Source of the DNA: JBKPNZ01 sp046732895
GTDB lineage: Bacteria > Actinomycetota > Thermoleophilia > Solirubrobacterales > 70-9
DNA: 64,000 nucleotides
Direction of reading: 5' to 3'
Assembly (NCBI GenBank): GCA_046732895.1
Contig: JBKPNZ010000009.1
Location: forward strand, 1 to 64,000
Shown here: positions 43,310 to 52,035 of the stretch, piece by piece
Layout: the number at the start of each line of letters is the position of its first letter
How positions within the stretch are numbered: position 1 is the stretch's first letter
Notes under the pieces: model-generated
What the model was told of the DNA's origin: nothing
The model's input: only the letters and a program-made list of their open reading frames with translations
Database searches by the model: none
Translations under genes and position numbers: made by a program

Positions 43310-43728
43310 TGGCCGAGTCGCACCAACTCGAGGCGCAGGTCCTCACCCCGGAAGGGCCGGTTTTCGACGGCGAGCTCTTCATGCTCTCGACCCGGACCGA
43401 GGTCGGCGAGGTCGGCATCCGGGCTCGCCACGCGCCCATGGTCGCGCGGCTCGTTCCGTGCGAGCTGCGCCTGCACGAGTCCGACGGCGGCGACCCCCAG
43501 CGCTTTGCCCAGGGTGAGGGATGGCTGGAGGTCTTCGCCAACCGCGCCCGCGTGCTCGTCGCCGAGGCGCACGCGCCCGACGAGCTTGACGTCTCAGCGC
43601 TCCGCGAGCGCCTCTCGGACGCCGAGCAACGCCTCTCTGAGGCGGATGAGGACTCGGCCGCAGCGGAGGTCGCAGCGCGCGAGAAGGCGCGCTGCGAGGC
43701 GTTCATCGCGCTTGCCGAGGCAAAATAG
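43309..43728 (+). CDS. atpC: ATP synthase F1 subunit epsilon
   Basis: A 139-residue regulatory subunit. The N-terminal beta sandwich (QVLTPEGPVFDGELFMLSTRTEVGEVGIRARHAPMVARL) is followed by a two-helix domain (ALRERLSDAEQRLSEADEDSAAAEVAAREKARCEAFI). The start is GTG, coupled to the atpD stop as TAGTG. It is the last ATP synthase gene. Confidence 0.94.
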   Translation: MAESHQLEAQVLTPEGPVFDGELFMLSTRTEVGEVGIRARHAPMVARLVPCELRLHESDGGDPQRFAQGEGWLEVFANRARVLVAEAHAPDELDVSALRERLSDAEQRLSEADEDSAAAEVAAREKARCEAFIALAEAK

Positions 43729-43736
43729 CCCGCGGT

Positions 43737-44843
43737 CTGGAAGAGCGAGCGCTAACAGAGAAGCTGATCGGCTACGACAGCTCGACCCCGGAGGGCATCA
43801 GGCTCGCCGCCGGGTTCATCAAGGGGTGGCTGGAGTCGCGCGAGATCGAGGCCACGCAGCTCGACGTGCGCGGCCTGCCCGTCACCTGTGCGGAGGTCGG
43901 GCCGAAGACCGGGCCGACCGTTCTCCTCCACGGGCACGTCGACGTGGTCCCGGCCCTCCCCGAGCAGTTCGAGCCCAGGCTCGACGGCGACCGCCTCGTC
44001 GGACGCGGCGCCTATGACATGAAGGGCGCGCTGGCGGCGCTTCTTCTGGCCGTCGCCGACCTTCGCGAGCAGGATCGCGTCCGCGTGCGGCTCGGCATCG
44101 TGCCCGACGAGGAGTCGGAGGAGGAGGTCGACCGTGGGGGTGACCTGCTCGTCGCGAAGGGCTTCGTCGGCGACTTCGCGATCACCGGCGAGCCGACCGA
44201 TATGCACGTCGGGGTCGCAGCCAAGGGCGTCCTGGCGATGAGGATCCAAGTGGACGGCCACTCGGCCCACGGGGCCACGCCGTGGCTCGGCGAAAACGCG
44301 ATTCTGAGGGCGGTCGAGGTGTTCCGCGAGATCGAGTCGCTACCGTTTGCCTCGCAGAGCTCGGAGCTCTTCGATCGGCCCTCGATCAATCTCGGCCGCA
44401 TCCTCGGCGGCGACGCCCTCAACAAGGTGCCCGACACTTGCTACATCGACGTCGACGTGCGCTACCTGCCGGAGCAGGAGCCTGACGCGATCCGTGACGA
44501 GGTTCGCTCGATCGACGGCGCGCGCATCGTCTCCACCTTCTCGCGCCCGCCAGCGACGGTCGACCCCAACCTGCTCTACGTGCGCGCCCTCTGCGAGGCG
44601 GCATCGCCGCACCACGTCGGCGAGGTCACGAGCGTGGGGCGCGATGGTGCCTCCGATGCGGTCTCGTTCCTGCGTGCCGGCATCCCTGCGGTCGAATTCG
44701 GACCCCTCGGAGCGGGTCACCACGGTCCCGATGAGTGGGTGTCGATTGCCTCGCTCGCGAGCTACCGGCGGGCGATCGTGGACTTCGTGACCGGCCTGCC
44801 CGACAAGCTGCCCGCAGCCGGCGATGGGAGCGCGTCCTCATGA
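43737..44843 (+). CDS. M20 family metallopeptidase/deacylase (ArgE/DapE/ACY1 type), start codon unclear
   Basis: About 368 residues. Zinc ligands and catalytic residues are present in order: HGHVDVVP, GRGAYDMKG, PDEESEE, GEPTDM and GHHGPDEW. The family N-terminus (LTEKLIGYDSSTPEGIRLAAGFIKGWLE) is encoded from about 43755. However, the first in-frame ATG/GTG/TTG is a GTG at 43866, inside the domain. CTG at 43737 is used provisionally; ATA overlapping the atpC stop is another option. Substrates in the family are acyl-amino acids or succinyl-diaminopimelate. The stop overlaps the LCP start (ATGA). Confidence 0.82.
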   Translation: MEERALTEKLIGYDSSTPEGIRLAAGFIKGWLESREIEATQLDVRGLPVTCAEVGPKTGPTVLLHGHVDVVPALPEQFEPRLDGDRLVGRGAYDMKGALAALLLAVADLREQDRVRVRLGIVPDEESEEEVDRGGDLLVAKGFVGDFAITGEPTDMHVGVAAKGVLAMRIQVDGHSAHGATPWLGENAILRAVEVFREIESLPFASQSSELFDRPSINLGRILGGDALNKVPDTCYIDVDVRYLPEQEPDAIRDEVRSIDGARIVSTFSRPPATVDPNLLYVRALCEAASPHHVGEVTSVGRDGASDAVSFLRAGIPAVEFGPLGAGHHGPDEWVSIASLASYRRAIVDFVTGLPDKLPAAGDGSASS

Positions 44844-46912
44844 CCGACGAGCCACGCGACGAGCAGGCACCCGACGGGGAGAACGGCGAGGAGACCGAAG
44901 CCCCGGCCCCCGCCACGTGGGCGGGGAAGAAGCGCGCCGGCGCCGACGACGCCGCCGAGCACGAGATCCCGTCGGACGTCGATGAATCTGCGGATGGCGC
45001 GGGCGCAGCGGACACTTCCGATGAGGCGGAGGAGCCGCCGGACGAGTTCGAGTTCGACGAGGAGGAAGAGGGGGGCGAGGGCGACAGTGAGTCCGAGGAG
45101 CCCGACGGCGACGAGATCGACGAGGAGTCAGATCAGAACCTCGACGAGGAGCTCGCCGCCGCGGTCCCCGCGACCCAGGAGACGATCGAGGCGGACACGC
45201 TCGCCGTCGCGGACTCCGAAGAGGCCAAGGAGGCGGCGCTTGCGGGGCTGAAGGCGCGGACGGCCGAGCACGCCGCGAAGCTCGAGGCGGCGAAGTCACC
45301 GTCAACGGAGGACGGCGCCGAAGCGAAGCCATCCCCGCCGGCGAAGCCGGCGCCGGCCGAGCCGGCGCCGCCGGCTGAGGAGGAGGACGAGAAGGAGGAG
45401 GCCCCGCGCCGTTCGATCTGGCCGCGATTCGTGGCGGCGTCGTTCCTCATCGTCGTCTCGATGGCCACGGCGACGGCCGTGAGCCTGCTCGTCTACCTGA
45501 CCGACATCGCGAAGGGGCTCGGCGGACTCGAGGTCAACGGGCTGACGGCGGTTGAGGCCGGCAAGCCGCAGAACTTCCTCATCCTCGGCTCCGACAAGCG
45601 CGCCGACACCCCCGGGGACCCAGGCCGGTCGGACACGACGATCCTGCTGCGGATCAACCCGGACCTGAACGTGATCTCGATGATGTCGATCCCGCGCGAC
45701 CTGCGGGTGAACATCCCAGGTCACGGGATCGACAAGTTCAACGCCGCATACAGCTACGGCGGGCCGCAGAAGACGCTGAAGACCGTCCAGCAGCTGACCC
45801 AGGACCGGATCCCGATCAACCACATCGTGAACGTCGACTTCCTCGGCTTCGCCGACGCGGTGGACGCGATCGGCTGCGTCTACATCGACGTCGACCGCCA
45901 TTACTACATCCCCCCGAACTCGGGGGTCGCGGAGATCGACATCCAGGCCGGCTACCAGCGTCTCTGCGGACTGAAGGCGCTCCAGTACGTGCGCTACCGC
46001 CACACCGACACGGACCTCGTGCGCTCCGCCCGCCAGCAGGACTTCCTGCGCGAGGCCCGGCAGGCGGTTCCGCCGAGCAAGCTGCTCGACGACTACGACG
46101 AGCTCACCGACATCCTCAAGAAGTACACGACCTCGGACATCAACGGCCCGGCGACCCTGCTCAACCTCGGCAAGCTCATCTTCGCCGCCAAGGACGCTCC
46201 CGTCCAGGAGATCCACTTCCCGACCACGAGCCTCGGCGACAGCAACGGTTACGTGACGTCGAACAACGAGCTGGTCCAGAAGGCCGTCTCGCAGTTCCTC
46301 AACCCGTCGGGTGTGGCAACGCAGGCAAGCCAGGGCGGCTCCGGGAAGAAGGGCGGCGATAAGGGTGGCAAGGGCTCCTCGAAGGGGCACGGCGGGGGCG
46401 AGAAGCCCAAGCCGGAGACCCCGCCACCGGTCCCGCTGATCGACTCGACCGCGAGCGGCCAGCAGTACGCCGAGCTGCTCCAGAACACCCAGCACCAGCA
46501 GAGCGGGAAGCCGCTGCTTGACTTCCCGATCTTCTACCCCACGATGCTGACGCCCGGATCGGCGATCGACGACGAGTCGCGGGCCTTCGTGATCGACGGT
46601 CCCGGCAACGACGTGTACTACGGCTACAGGTTCGTGGTGACGGTGCCGGGGGCGCCCGGTGCCGGTTTCCCGACCGCCTACTACGGCGTCTCGGGCACGA
46701 ATTGGAAGGACCCGCCTATCCTCGCGAACCCCAGCGAGGAGCGGGAGATCAACGGCCGCACGTACCAGCTCTTCTACGACGGCGACCGCCTCCGGCTGGT
46801 CTCATTCAAGACCGACCAAGGCTCCTACTGGGTGATCAACAGCCTCACCCAGCAGCTCAGTGCCGGTCAGATGCTCGCCATCGCGCAGAACATGCGGGAA
46901 TACACCGGCTAG
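44840..46912 (+). CDS. LytR-CpsA-Psr (LCP) family wall-polymer ligase
   Basis: A 690-residue membrane protein. An unusually long acidic cytoplasmic N-terminus (about 190 residues, with runs of Glu/Asp and Pro-Ala repeats) precedes a single membrane helix (FVAASFLIVVSMATATAVSLLVYL). The extracellular LCP domain has LILGSDKRADTPGDPGRSDTTILLRI, MSIPRDLRVNIPG and YVRYRHTDTDLVRSARQQDFL, with the arginines and aspartates that bind polyprenyl pyrophosphate. A Gly/Lys/Ser linker (residues about 500-530) leads to a C-terminal domain of unknown type. LCP enzymes attach glycans to peptidoglycan. Confidence 0.9.
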   Translation: MTDEPRDEQAPDGENGEETEAPAPATWAGKKRAGADDAAEHEIPSDVDESADGAGAADTSDEAEEPPDEFEFDEEEEGGEGDSESEEPDGDEIDEESDQNLDEELAAAVPATQETIEADTLAVADSEEAKEAALAGLKARTAEHAAKLEAAKSPSTEDGAEAKPSPPAKPAPAEPAPPAEEEDEKEEAPRRSIWPRFVAASFLIVVSMATATAVSLLVYLTDIAKGLGGLEVNGLTAVEAGKPQNFLILGSDKRADTPGDPGRSDTTILLRINPDLNVISMMSIPRDLRVNIPGHGIDKFNAAYSYGGPQKTLKTVQQLTQDRIPINHIVNVDFLGFADAVDAIGCVYIDVDRHYYIPPNSGVAEIDIQAGYQRLCGLKALQYVRYRHTDTDLVRSARQQDFLREARQAVPPSKLLDDYDELTDILKKYTTSDINGPATLLNLGKLIFAAKDAPVQEIHFPTTSLGDSNGYVTSNNELVQKAVSQFLNPSGVATQASQGGSGKKGGDKGGKGSSKGHGGGEKPKPETPPPVPLIDSTASGQQYAELLQNTQHQQSGKPLLDFPIFYPTMLTPGSAIDDESRAFVIDGPGNDVYYGYRFVVTVPGAPGAGFPTAYYGVSGTNWKDPPILANPSEEREINGRTYQLFYDGDRLRLVSFKTDQGSYWVINSLTQQLSAGQMLAIAQNMREYTG

Positions 46913-46915
46913 CCT
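46910..46915 (+). promoter_or_regulatory. Possible -10 box (TAGCCT) before the UDP-sugar dehydrogenase gene
   Basis: TAGCCT lies ten bases before the GTG at 46926. The TAG is the LCP stop codon, so the match is weaker evidence than elsewhere. Confidence 0.25.
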
Positions 46916-46925
46916 GCCCCTCCTC

Positions 46926-48233
46926 GTGAGCGATTCGAAGCAGACCGTGGGAGTGATCGGCGTGGGCTGGGTCGGCCTGGTGACGGCGACCTGCTTCGCC
47001 GAGGTCGGGCACGACATCGTCGCCGTCGACATCGATGAGGCGAAGATCAAGGCCCTGAGTGCCGGGACCGCCACGATCCACGAGCCCCGGATCGATGAGC
47101 TCCTCGGTCGCAATCGCGAGCGATTGCGCTTCACGACCGAGATCGACGAGGCGCTCGACGCTGCTCAGCTTCTGTTCTGCTGCGTCGACACGCCGCCGAC
47201 CTACTCGGGCGACGCCGACCTCTCGCGCGTGCAGGCCGTGGTCTCGCGGATGCGCGCGAACGGCGACCATGCGCTCGTGATGAAGAGCACGGTGCCGGCC
47301 GGCACGGGCGCCGCGATCCGCCGCGACGTTCCCGACCTCGCCTACGTGTCGTGCCCCGAGTTCCTCAAGGAGGGCACGGCCATCGACGACTTCCTGCACC
47401 CCGACCGCGTCGTGGTCGGAGCCGACCCGGGCGGCGAGTGGGCCGCCGACGCCGTCGAGGAGCTCTACCGGCCGCTCGGCGGCGAGATCGTGCGCACCGA
47501 CGTCGCCTCGGCGGAGATGATCAAGCTCGCCTCGAACGCCTTCCTCGCGACCAAGATCTCGTTCATCAACGAGATTGCGAACGTCTGCGAGGGCGTCGGC
47601 GCCGATGTCGGCGAGGTTGCGCGCGGGATGGGCCTCGACAAGCGCATCGGCCCGAGCTTCCTGCGTCCCGGCGTGGGTTACGGCGGAAGTTGCTTTCCGA
47701 AAGACGTCTCCGCGCTCAAGATGCTGGCCGGGAACACGGGCTATCACTTCCAGCTCCTGACGTCGGTGATCGAGGTCAACGAGCTGCAGAAGCGCCGCGT
47801 CGTCGCGAAACTGCAGAAGCACCTCGGCTCGCTTGCAGGCAAGCGCATCGCGCTCCTGGGACTCGCGTTCAAGCCCGATACCGACGACATGCGCGAGGCC
47901 TCGAGCCTGGTGCTCGCTTCGCGACTGCGCGGGGAGGGCGCCGAGGTGGTCGCCTTCGATCCGGTGGCGGCCGGCCCAGCCGGCGAGCTTCTGCCCGAGG
48001 TGGAGCTGACCGAGTCGGCCGAGGCCGCGCTGGACGCGGCAGATGCCGTGGTCCTCGTCACCGAGTGGAAGCAGTTCGCGGATCTCGACTGGCGCGCCCT
48101 GGCGGAGAGAATGGCGACGCCCCTCGTGATCGACGGGCGCAACTTCCTTGACCCGGCCGTCCTCAGGGAGGCGGGTTTCGCCTACGAGGGCATCGGGCGC
48201 CCGGCTCCGGCCGCCTCTACGGTCGAGTCCTGA
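46926..48233 (+). CDS. UDP-glucose/GDP-mannose dehydrogenase family protein
   Basis: A 435-residue NAD-dependent four-electron dehydrogenase making a nucleotide uronic acid. The NAD fold is VGVIGVGWVGLVTATCFAEVGH. The catalytic Cys is C256 in YGGSCFPKD. The C-terminal domain has LGLAFKPDTDDMREASS. UDP-glucose 6-dehydrogenase is the most likely activity, but the family also includes GDP-mannose and UDP-ManNAc enzymes. It lies between LCP and nucleotidyltransferase genes, which fits capsule or wall glycan supply. The stop overlaps the next ATG. Confidence 0.9.
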   Translation: MSDSKQTVGVIGVGWVGLVTATCFAEVGHDIVAVDIDEAKIKALSAGTATIHEPRIDELLGRNRERLRFTTEIDEALDAAQLLFCCVDTPPTYSGDADLSRVQAVVSRMRANGDHALVMKSTVPAGTGAAIRRDVPDLAYVSCPEFLKEGTAIDDFLHPDRVVVGADPGGEWAADAVEELYRPLGGEIVRTDVASAEMIKLASNAFLATKISFINEIANVCEGVGADVGEVARGMGLDKRIGPSFLRPGVGYGGSCFPKDVSALKMLAGNTGYHFQLLTSVIEVNELQKRRVVAKLQKHLGSLAGKRIALLGLAFKPDTDDMREASSLVLASRLRGEGAEVVAFDPVAAGPAGELLPEVELTESAEAALDAADAVVLVTEWKQFADLDWRALAERMATPLVIDGRNFLDPAVLREAGFAYEGIGRPAPAASTVES

Positions 48234-49330
48234 TGCAGGCTGTCGTCCTGGTCGGCGGGGAGGGGACCCGCCTGCGCCCGCTCACGCTCACACAGCCGAA
48301 GCCGGCGATCCGCCTCGTCGATCGGCCCTTCATCCGCTTCATGGTCGACTGGCTCTCCCGCCACGGGGTGACCGATGTCGTGATGGCGTGCGGCTTTCGC
48401 GCCGAGGCTCTGCAGGCGGCGCTCGGGAATCGGGTCGAGGGCGGGCCCGAGGTCCGCTACGTGGAGGAGCCCGAGCCGCTCGGCACCGCGGGGCCCATCC
48501 GCTACGCGGCCGAGCAGGGCCTGCTCGCCGATCGATTCCTGGTGCTGAACGGCGACCTGCTCACCGACCTCGACCTGAGCGCGCTGATCGCCACCCACGC
48601 CGAGCAGAGCGCCGTGGCGACGCTCGGGCTCTACCCCGTGGCCGACCCGACCTCTTACGGACTCGTTCGGCGAGCGGAGTCCGGTGTGGTGACCGGGTTC
48701 CTCGAGAAGCCCGATCCCGCTGAGATCGACACGGACGAGGTGAACGCCGGCACGTACGTGCTCGAGCGGTCGGTGATCGACCTGATCCCGCCGGGTCGCG
48801 CCGTCTCGATCGAGCGCGACGTCTTCCCACGGCTCGTCGGTCAGGGCCTCTTCGCCCGTCGGCTCGAGGGCTATTGGATGGACATCGGGACCCCCGAGCG
48901 CTATCTCCAGGCGAGCTGGGACATCCTCGAGGGCGTCGTTGAGACCGAAGTGACCCAGCGCCTCGACGGGGCCGGGCTGCTGGTCGAGGACGGCGCAGCC
49001 GTCGACGCCGCCGCGGCGGTCTCCCCGCCGGCGCTCGTGGAGGCCGGCTGCGAGGTCGGTCCCGACGCGGCCATCGGGGCCAGGGCTGTCCTGGGCTCGG
49101 GATCGGTCGTGGGCGAGGGCGCGAAGATCGCCGAGGCGGTCCTGGACAACGACTGCCGTGTCGGCGCGCGGACCGAGGTGCACGCGGCGATCCTGGCGGC
49201 GGGCGTCGAGGTCGGCGCGGGCGCACGGATAGGCTCCGGCGCCGTGATCGGCGAGGGAGCGAGGATCCAGGCTCAGGCCCGCGTTCCGCGGGACGGGCGG
49301 GTGCAGCCGGGCGAGGAGGTCGCGCGATGA
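48233..49330 (+). CDS. Sugar-1-phosphate nucleotidyltransferase with left-handed beta-helix
   Basis: A 365-residue enzyme. The N-terminal pyrophosphorylase motif is VLVGGEGTRLRPLTLTQPKP. The product-binding part has LNGDLLTDLD and GYWMDIGTPERYLQ. A hexapeptide-repeat C-terminal domain runs from residue about 260. It is most like mannose-1-phosphate guanylyltransferase or glucose-1-phosphate transferases; the exact sugar is not settled. The ATG overlaps the dehydrogenase stop as TGATG. Confidence 0.88.
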   Translation: MQAVVLVGGEGTRLRPLTLTQPKPAIRLVDRPFIRFMVDWLSRHGVTDVVMACGFRAEALQAALGNRVEGGPEVRYVEEPEPLGTAGPIRYAAEQGLLADRFLVLNGDLLTDLDLSALIATHAEQSAVATLGLYPVADPTSYGLVRRAESGVVTGFLEKPDPAEIDTDEVNAGTYVLERSVIDLIPPGRAVSIERDVFPRLVGQGLFARRLEGYWMDIGTPERYLQASWDILEGVVETEVTQRLDGAGLLVEDGAAVDAAAAVSPPALVEAGCEVGPDAAIGARAVLGSGSVVGEGAKIAEAVLDNDCRVGARTEVHAAILAAGVEVGAGARIGSGAVIGEGARIQAQARVPRDGRVQPGEEVAR

Positions 49331-50364
49331 GCGATGCCGCGGCCGCCATCCGGCATGTCGACCCCACGGGCCAGCTCGACGACGTGCTGGCCCTGCCCGA
49401 GCACCTGCGCGATGCGCTCTGGCGAGTCGAGTCCGCCCGGATCGACAGGATCGAGACGAGCGGCCTGGTGGCGTGCGGGATGGGCGGCTCAGGGATCGGC
49501 GGCGCGCTGGCCCGCGCGGCACTTGGCGATCGGCTCCAGAAGCCGATGCTCGTCGTCCGCGACTACGAGCTTGCGTCGTGGACTCCCCTCGACCACGCGG
49601 TGCTGTGCTCGAGCTACTCGGGCGACACCGAGGAGACCCTGGCCTGCTTCGATGCGGCTGAGGCGCTCGGGACGCCGCGCATCGTCGCCACGACGGGCGG
49701 GGCGCTGGCCGAGGCTGCGCGGCGCGCCCGCGTTCCCGTGGTCGGCCTTCCCTCCGGGCTGCAGCCGCGTGCGGCCGTCGGCTACATGTTCGCCGTCGCG
49801 ACGGAGGTCGCCGCCCTCGTGGGTGCCGCGAGTGGGATCCGCACGGAGGTGGACTCGGCGGCCGCCCAGCTCGAGCAGTCGACGGGCGCGCTCCTCGACC
49901 GCGCCGCTGAGATCGCCGAGCGGCTTGATGGCACCGTGCCGCTCATCTACGGCTGCGATCTGACCGAGTCGGTCGCGTATCGCTGGAAGTCCCAGTGCAA
50001 CGAGAACGCGAAGCTGGCGGCGTTCGCCGGCGAGCTCCCGGAGATGAACCACAACGAGATCGTCGCCTGGGGCGACCCGGCCGACGATGCTCGCTTCAGC
50101 GCCGTCTTCCTGACCGACCGGGATCAGCATCCACGCGAGCGCCAGCGCTTCGAGCTGACCGCGCGCCTCGTCGAGCCCAATGCCGCTGCGGTCGTCACGG
50201 TCGAGACGGAGGGCGAGACCCGGACGGGCCGGCTCCTGTGGTCGGTGATGCTCGGAGACCTGGTCTCGCTGCACCTCGCCGCTCGCCGGGGCGTCGACCC
50301 CGCGGCGATCGACGTGCTGGAGCGGCTGAAGGACGAGCTGGGGCGCCCAGGCGACGGCACCTAG
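49327..50364 (+). CDS. Bifunctional phosphoglucose/phosphomannose isomerase
   Basis: A 345-residue two-SIS-domain isomerase of the archaeal/actinobacterial type. Visible motifs are GMGGSGIGGALA, CSSYSGDTEETL (phosphate binding), CNENAKLAAFAGELPEMNHNEIVAW (catalytic Glu and His) and a C-terminal helix. It links fructose 6-phosphate to glucose and mannose 6-phosphates and so feeds the nucleotidyltransferase encoded just upstream. The ATG overlaps the previous stop (ATGA). LCP through isomerase look like one operon. Confidence 0.9.
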   Translation: MSDAAAAIRHVDPTGQLDDVLALPEHLRDALWRVESARIDRIETSGLVACGMGGSGIGGALARAALGDRLQKPMLVVRDYELASWTPLDHAVLCSSYSGDTEETLACFDAAEALGTPRIVATTGGALAEAARRARVPVVGLPSGLQPRAAVGYMFAVATEVAALVGAASGIRTEVDSAAAQLEQSTGALLDRAAEIAERLDGTVPLIYGCDLTESVAYRWKSQCNENAKLAAFAGELPEMNHNEIVAWGDPADDARFSAVFLTDRDQHPRERQRFELTARLVEPNAAAVVTVETEGETRTGRLLWSVMLGDLVSLHLAARRGVDPAAIDVLERLKDELGRPGDGT

Positions 50365-50370
50365 GCGCCC
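50341..50370. terminator. Inverted repeat at the end of the isomerase gene
   Basis: Seven-base arms GGGCGCC (50341-50347) and GGCGCCC (50364-50370) flank the stop codon. Twelve bases on, a second hairpin CTCGG-GGCTAAG-CCGAG overlaps the stop of the convergent MFS gene. Together they may stop transcription from both sides. Confidence 0.4.
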
Positions 50371-50385
50371 AGCTGCTGCTCGGGG

Positions 50386-51855
50386 CTAAGCCGAGGCCTC
50401 GACGGTCTCGACCGCCTCGCCCCCGAGCTCCACGTGCGCGCGACTATCGCGCCCGCGGATCAGGAACAGCGCGGCGAAGACGCCCAGCAGGGCGATGCCG
50501 GCGCCCGTCAGGAAGGCGTCGGAGTAGCCGTTGGTGAGGTCCACCGGTGTCGGCGCGCCCCCCGCCTCCGCGGCCGCATTGTCGATGCTCGTGAAGGCGA
50601 CGGTCGACAGCAGGGCGAGGCCCAGCGCGCCGCCGATCTGCTGCGAGGTGTTGATCAGGCCGCTCGCGAGGCCGGCCTCGTGCTCGCGCACGCCTGACAC
50701 GGCCGCGATCGTCTGCGGGACGAAGGCGAAGCCGAGCCCGACGGCTGCCAGCAGCGACGGACCGAGAACGTCGGTGAGGAACCCGCCGCCCGCCGAGATC
50801 TGGCTGAACCAGACGAGGCCGCCGGCGATCAGCGCCATGCCCGTCGCGAGCACGGGCTTGAACCCGATCTTCGTGACGAGTTGCGAGGCGATGCCCGCCG
50901 AGATGATGATCGACCCGGCCAGCGGCAGGTAGGAGACGCCCGCCTTGATCGCGCTGTAACCCAGGACGTTCTGCATGTACAGCGAGATGAAGAAGAACAT
51001 CGAGAACAATGAGGCGCCGGTGAGCAGCCCCACGACGTTGGCGCCGGTGAGCGTCCTCAGCCTGAAGATCGAGAACGGCACGATCGGCGCGGACGAGCGC
51101 AGCTCGATTGCGACGAACGCGGCGAGCACGGCGACCGCTGCGGCGAGCAGGCCGATGGTCTGGGCCGAGCCCCAACCCGCGTCCGGCGCCTCGACGAGCG
51201 CGTAGACCAGCAGGGAGAGGCCGGCCGTGACGCTCACGGCGCCGGCGAAGTCGAATGCCCGCGTCTCGGACTCAGACCGGCTCTCGGCGATCAGCCGCGG
51301 GGCGAGCAGCGCAGCGATGATCCCAATGGGCACGTTGACCCAAAGGACCCATTCCCAGCCGACGTACTCGGTCAGGATGCCGCCGAGCAGGACGCCCGCC
51401 GCGCCGCCGGACCCCGCGACCGCGCCCCAGACGCCGAGGGCCTTGTTGCGCTCGGCCCCGTCGCGGAAGGTCGTGGTGACGATGGAGAGAGCGGCGGGGG
51501 AGAGGATCGCGGCGCCCAGGCCCTGCACCGCGCGAGCCGCGATCAACCAGCCGTCGGACTGCGCAAGGCCGCCGGCAAGGGAGGCGATCGCAAAGAGGAC
51601 GAGTCCGCCCATGAACACGCGCCGGCGTCCGAGCACGTCGGCGAGGCGGCCACCCAGCAGGAGGAAGCCACCGAATGTGAGCACGTAGGCGTTGACGACC
51701 CAGGAGAGATTGTCCTGCGAGAAGTCGAGCGCGCTCCCGATGGTGGGGAGGGCCACGTTGACGATCGAAGCGTCGAGGACGACTACGAACTGGGCGACTG
51801 CGAGGAGCGCCAGCGCGATCCACCGGCGGCGCTCGAGAACTTGTGCTTCGGTCAT
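50386..51855 (-). CDS. MFS drug/proton antiporter, DHA2 (EmrB/QacA) family
   Basis: A 489-residue transporter with 14 membrane helices. It shows WIALALLAVAQFVVVLDASIVNVALPTIG (motif D1), GGRLADVLGRRRVF (motif A) and the motif C region GSGGAAGVLLGGILTEYVGWEWVLWVNVPIG. It probably exports drugs or metabolites using the proton gradient. AGGAG precedes the ATG by about seven bases. It is divergent from a TetR gene, with operator-like palindromes between, so it is probably regulated by that repressor. Confidence 0.92.
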   Translation of the reverse strand: MTEAQVLERRRWIALALLAVAQFVVVLDASIVNVALPTIGSALDFSQDNLSWVVNAYVLTFGGFLLLGGRLADVLGRRRVFMGGLVLFAIASLAGGLAQSDGWLIAARAVQGLGAAILSPAALSIVTTTFRDGAERNKALGVWGAVAGSGGAAGVLLGGILTEYVGWEWVLWVNVPIGIIAALLAPRLIAESRSESETRAFDFAGAVSVTAGLSLLVYALVEAPDAGWGSAQTIGLLAAAVAVLAAFVAIELRSSAPIVPFSIFRLRTLTGANVVGLLTGASLFSMFFFISLYMQNVLGYSAIKAGVSYLPLAGSIIISAGIASQLVTKIGFKPVLATGMALIAGGLVWFSQISAGGGFLTDVLGPSLLAAVGLGFAFVPQTIAAVSGVREHEAGLASGLINTSQQIGGALGLALLSTVAFTSIDNAAAEAGGAPTPVDLTNGYSDAFLTGAGIALLGVFAALFLIRGRDSRAHVELGGEAVETVEASA

Positions 51856-51950
51856 CTGAAGTCTCCTGTGAGGTCGTTGGTGCCTGTGCGGTCGCTTCTA
51901 AGACGAAGGGCGTCGGTCAAAATCGACACGCCACTGCGATAATCTGAAGT

Positions 51951-51958
51951 GGAATTCC
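51951..51958. promoter_or_regulatory. Palindrome GGAATTCC, possible TetR half of operator region
   Basis: The perfect palindrome GGAATTCC lies within AGTGGAATTCCGGTT. It shares GGAA/TTCC arms with the larger repeat 26 bases further on, so both may be bound by the adjacent TetR protein. Confidence 0.35.
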
Positions 51959-51976
51959 GGTTCACGTTATCATAAG

Positions 51977-51992
51977 CGGAACAGCAGTTCCG
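51977..51992. promoter_or_regulatory. TetR operator candidate (CGGAAC-N4-GTTCCG)
   Basis: A perfect six-base inverted repeat with a four-base spacer lies midway in the 180-base divergent region between the MFS and TetR genes. This is the expected place for an autoregulated operator. Confidence 0.5.
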
Positions 51993-51994
51993 TT

Positions 51995-52010
51995 TGTGAC
52001 ACGCGTCACA
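51995..52010. promoter_or_regulatory. Second inverted repeat (TGTGAC-N4-GTCACA)
   Basis: Perfect six-base arms with spacer ACGC begin three bases after the previous repeat. The half-site TGTGAC resembles CRP/FNR-family sites, but spacing and context leave the binding protein open. Confidence 0.4.
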
Positions 52011-52035
52011 CGAACACGATCCGAGGTCAGCCGCA

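Noticed and set aside
45340..45385. GCCGGCGCCG-rich repeats as a structured element
   Set aside because: They encode the Pro-Ala-Glu repeats of the LCP cytoplasmic region in frame and are explained by coding.
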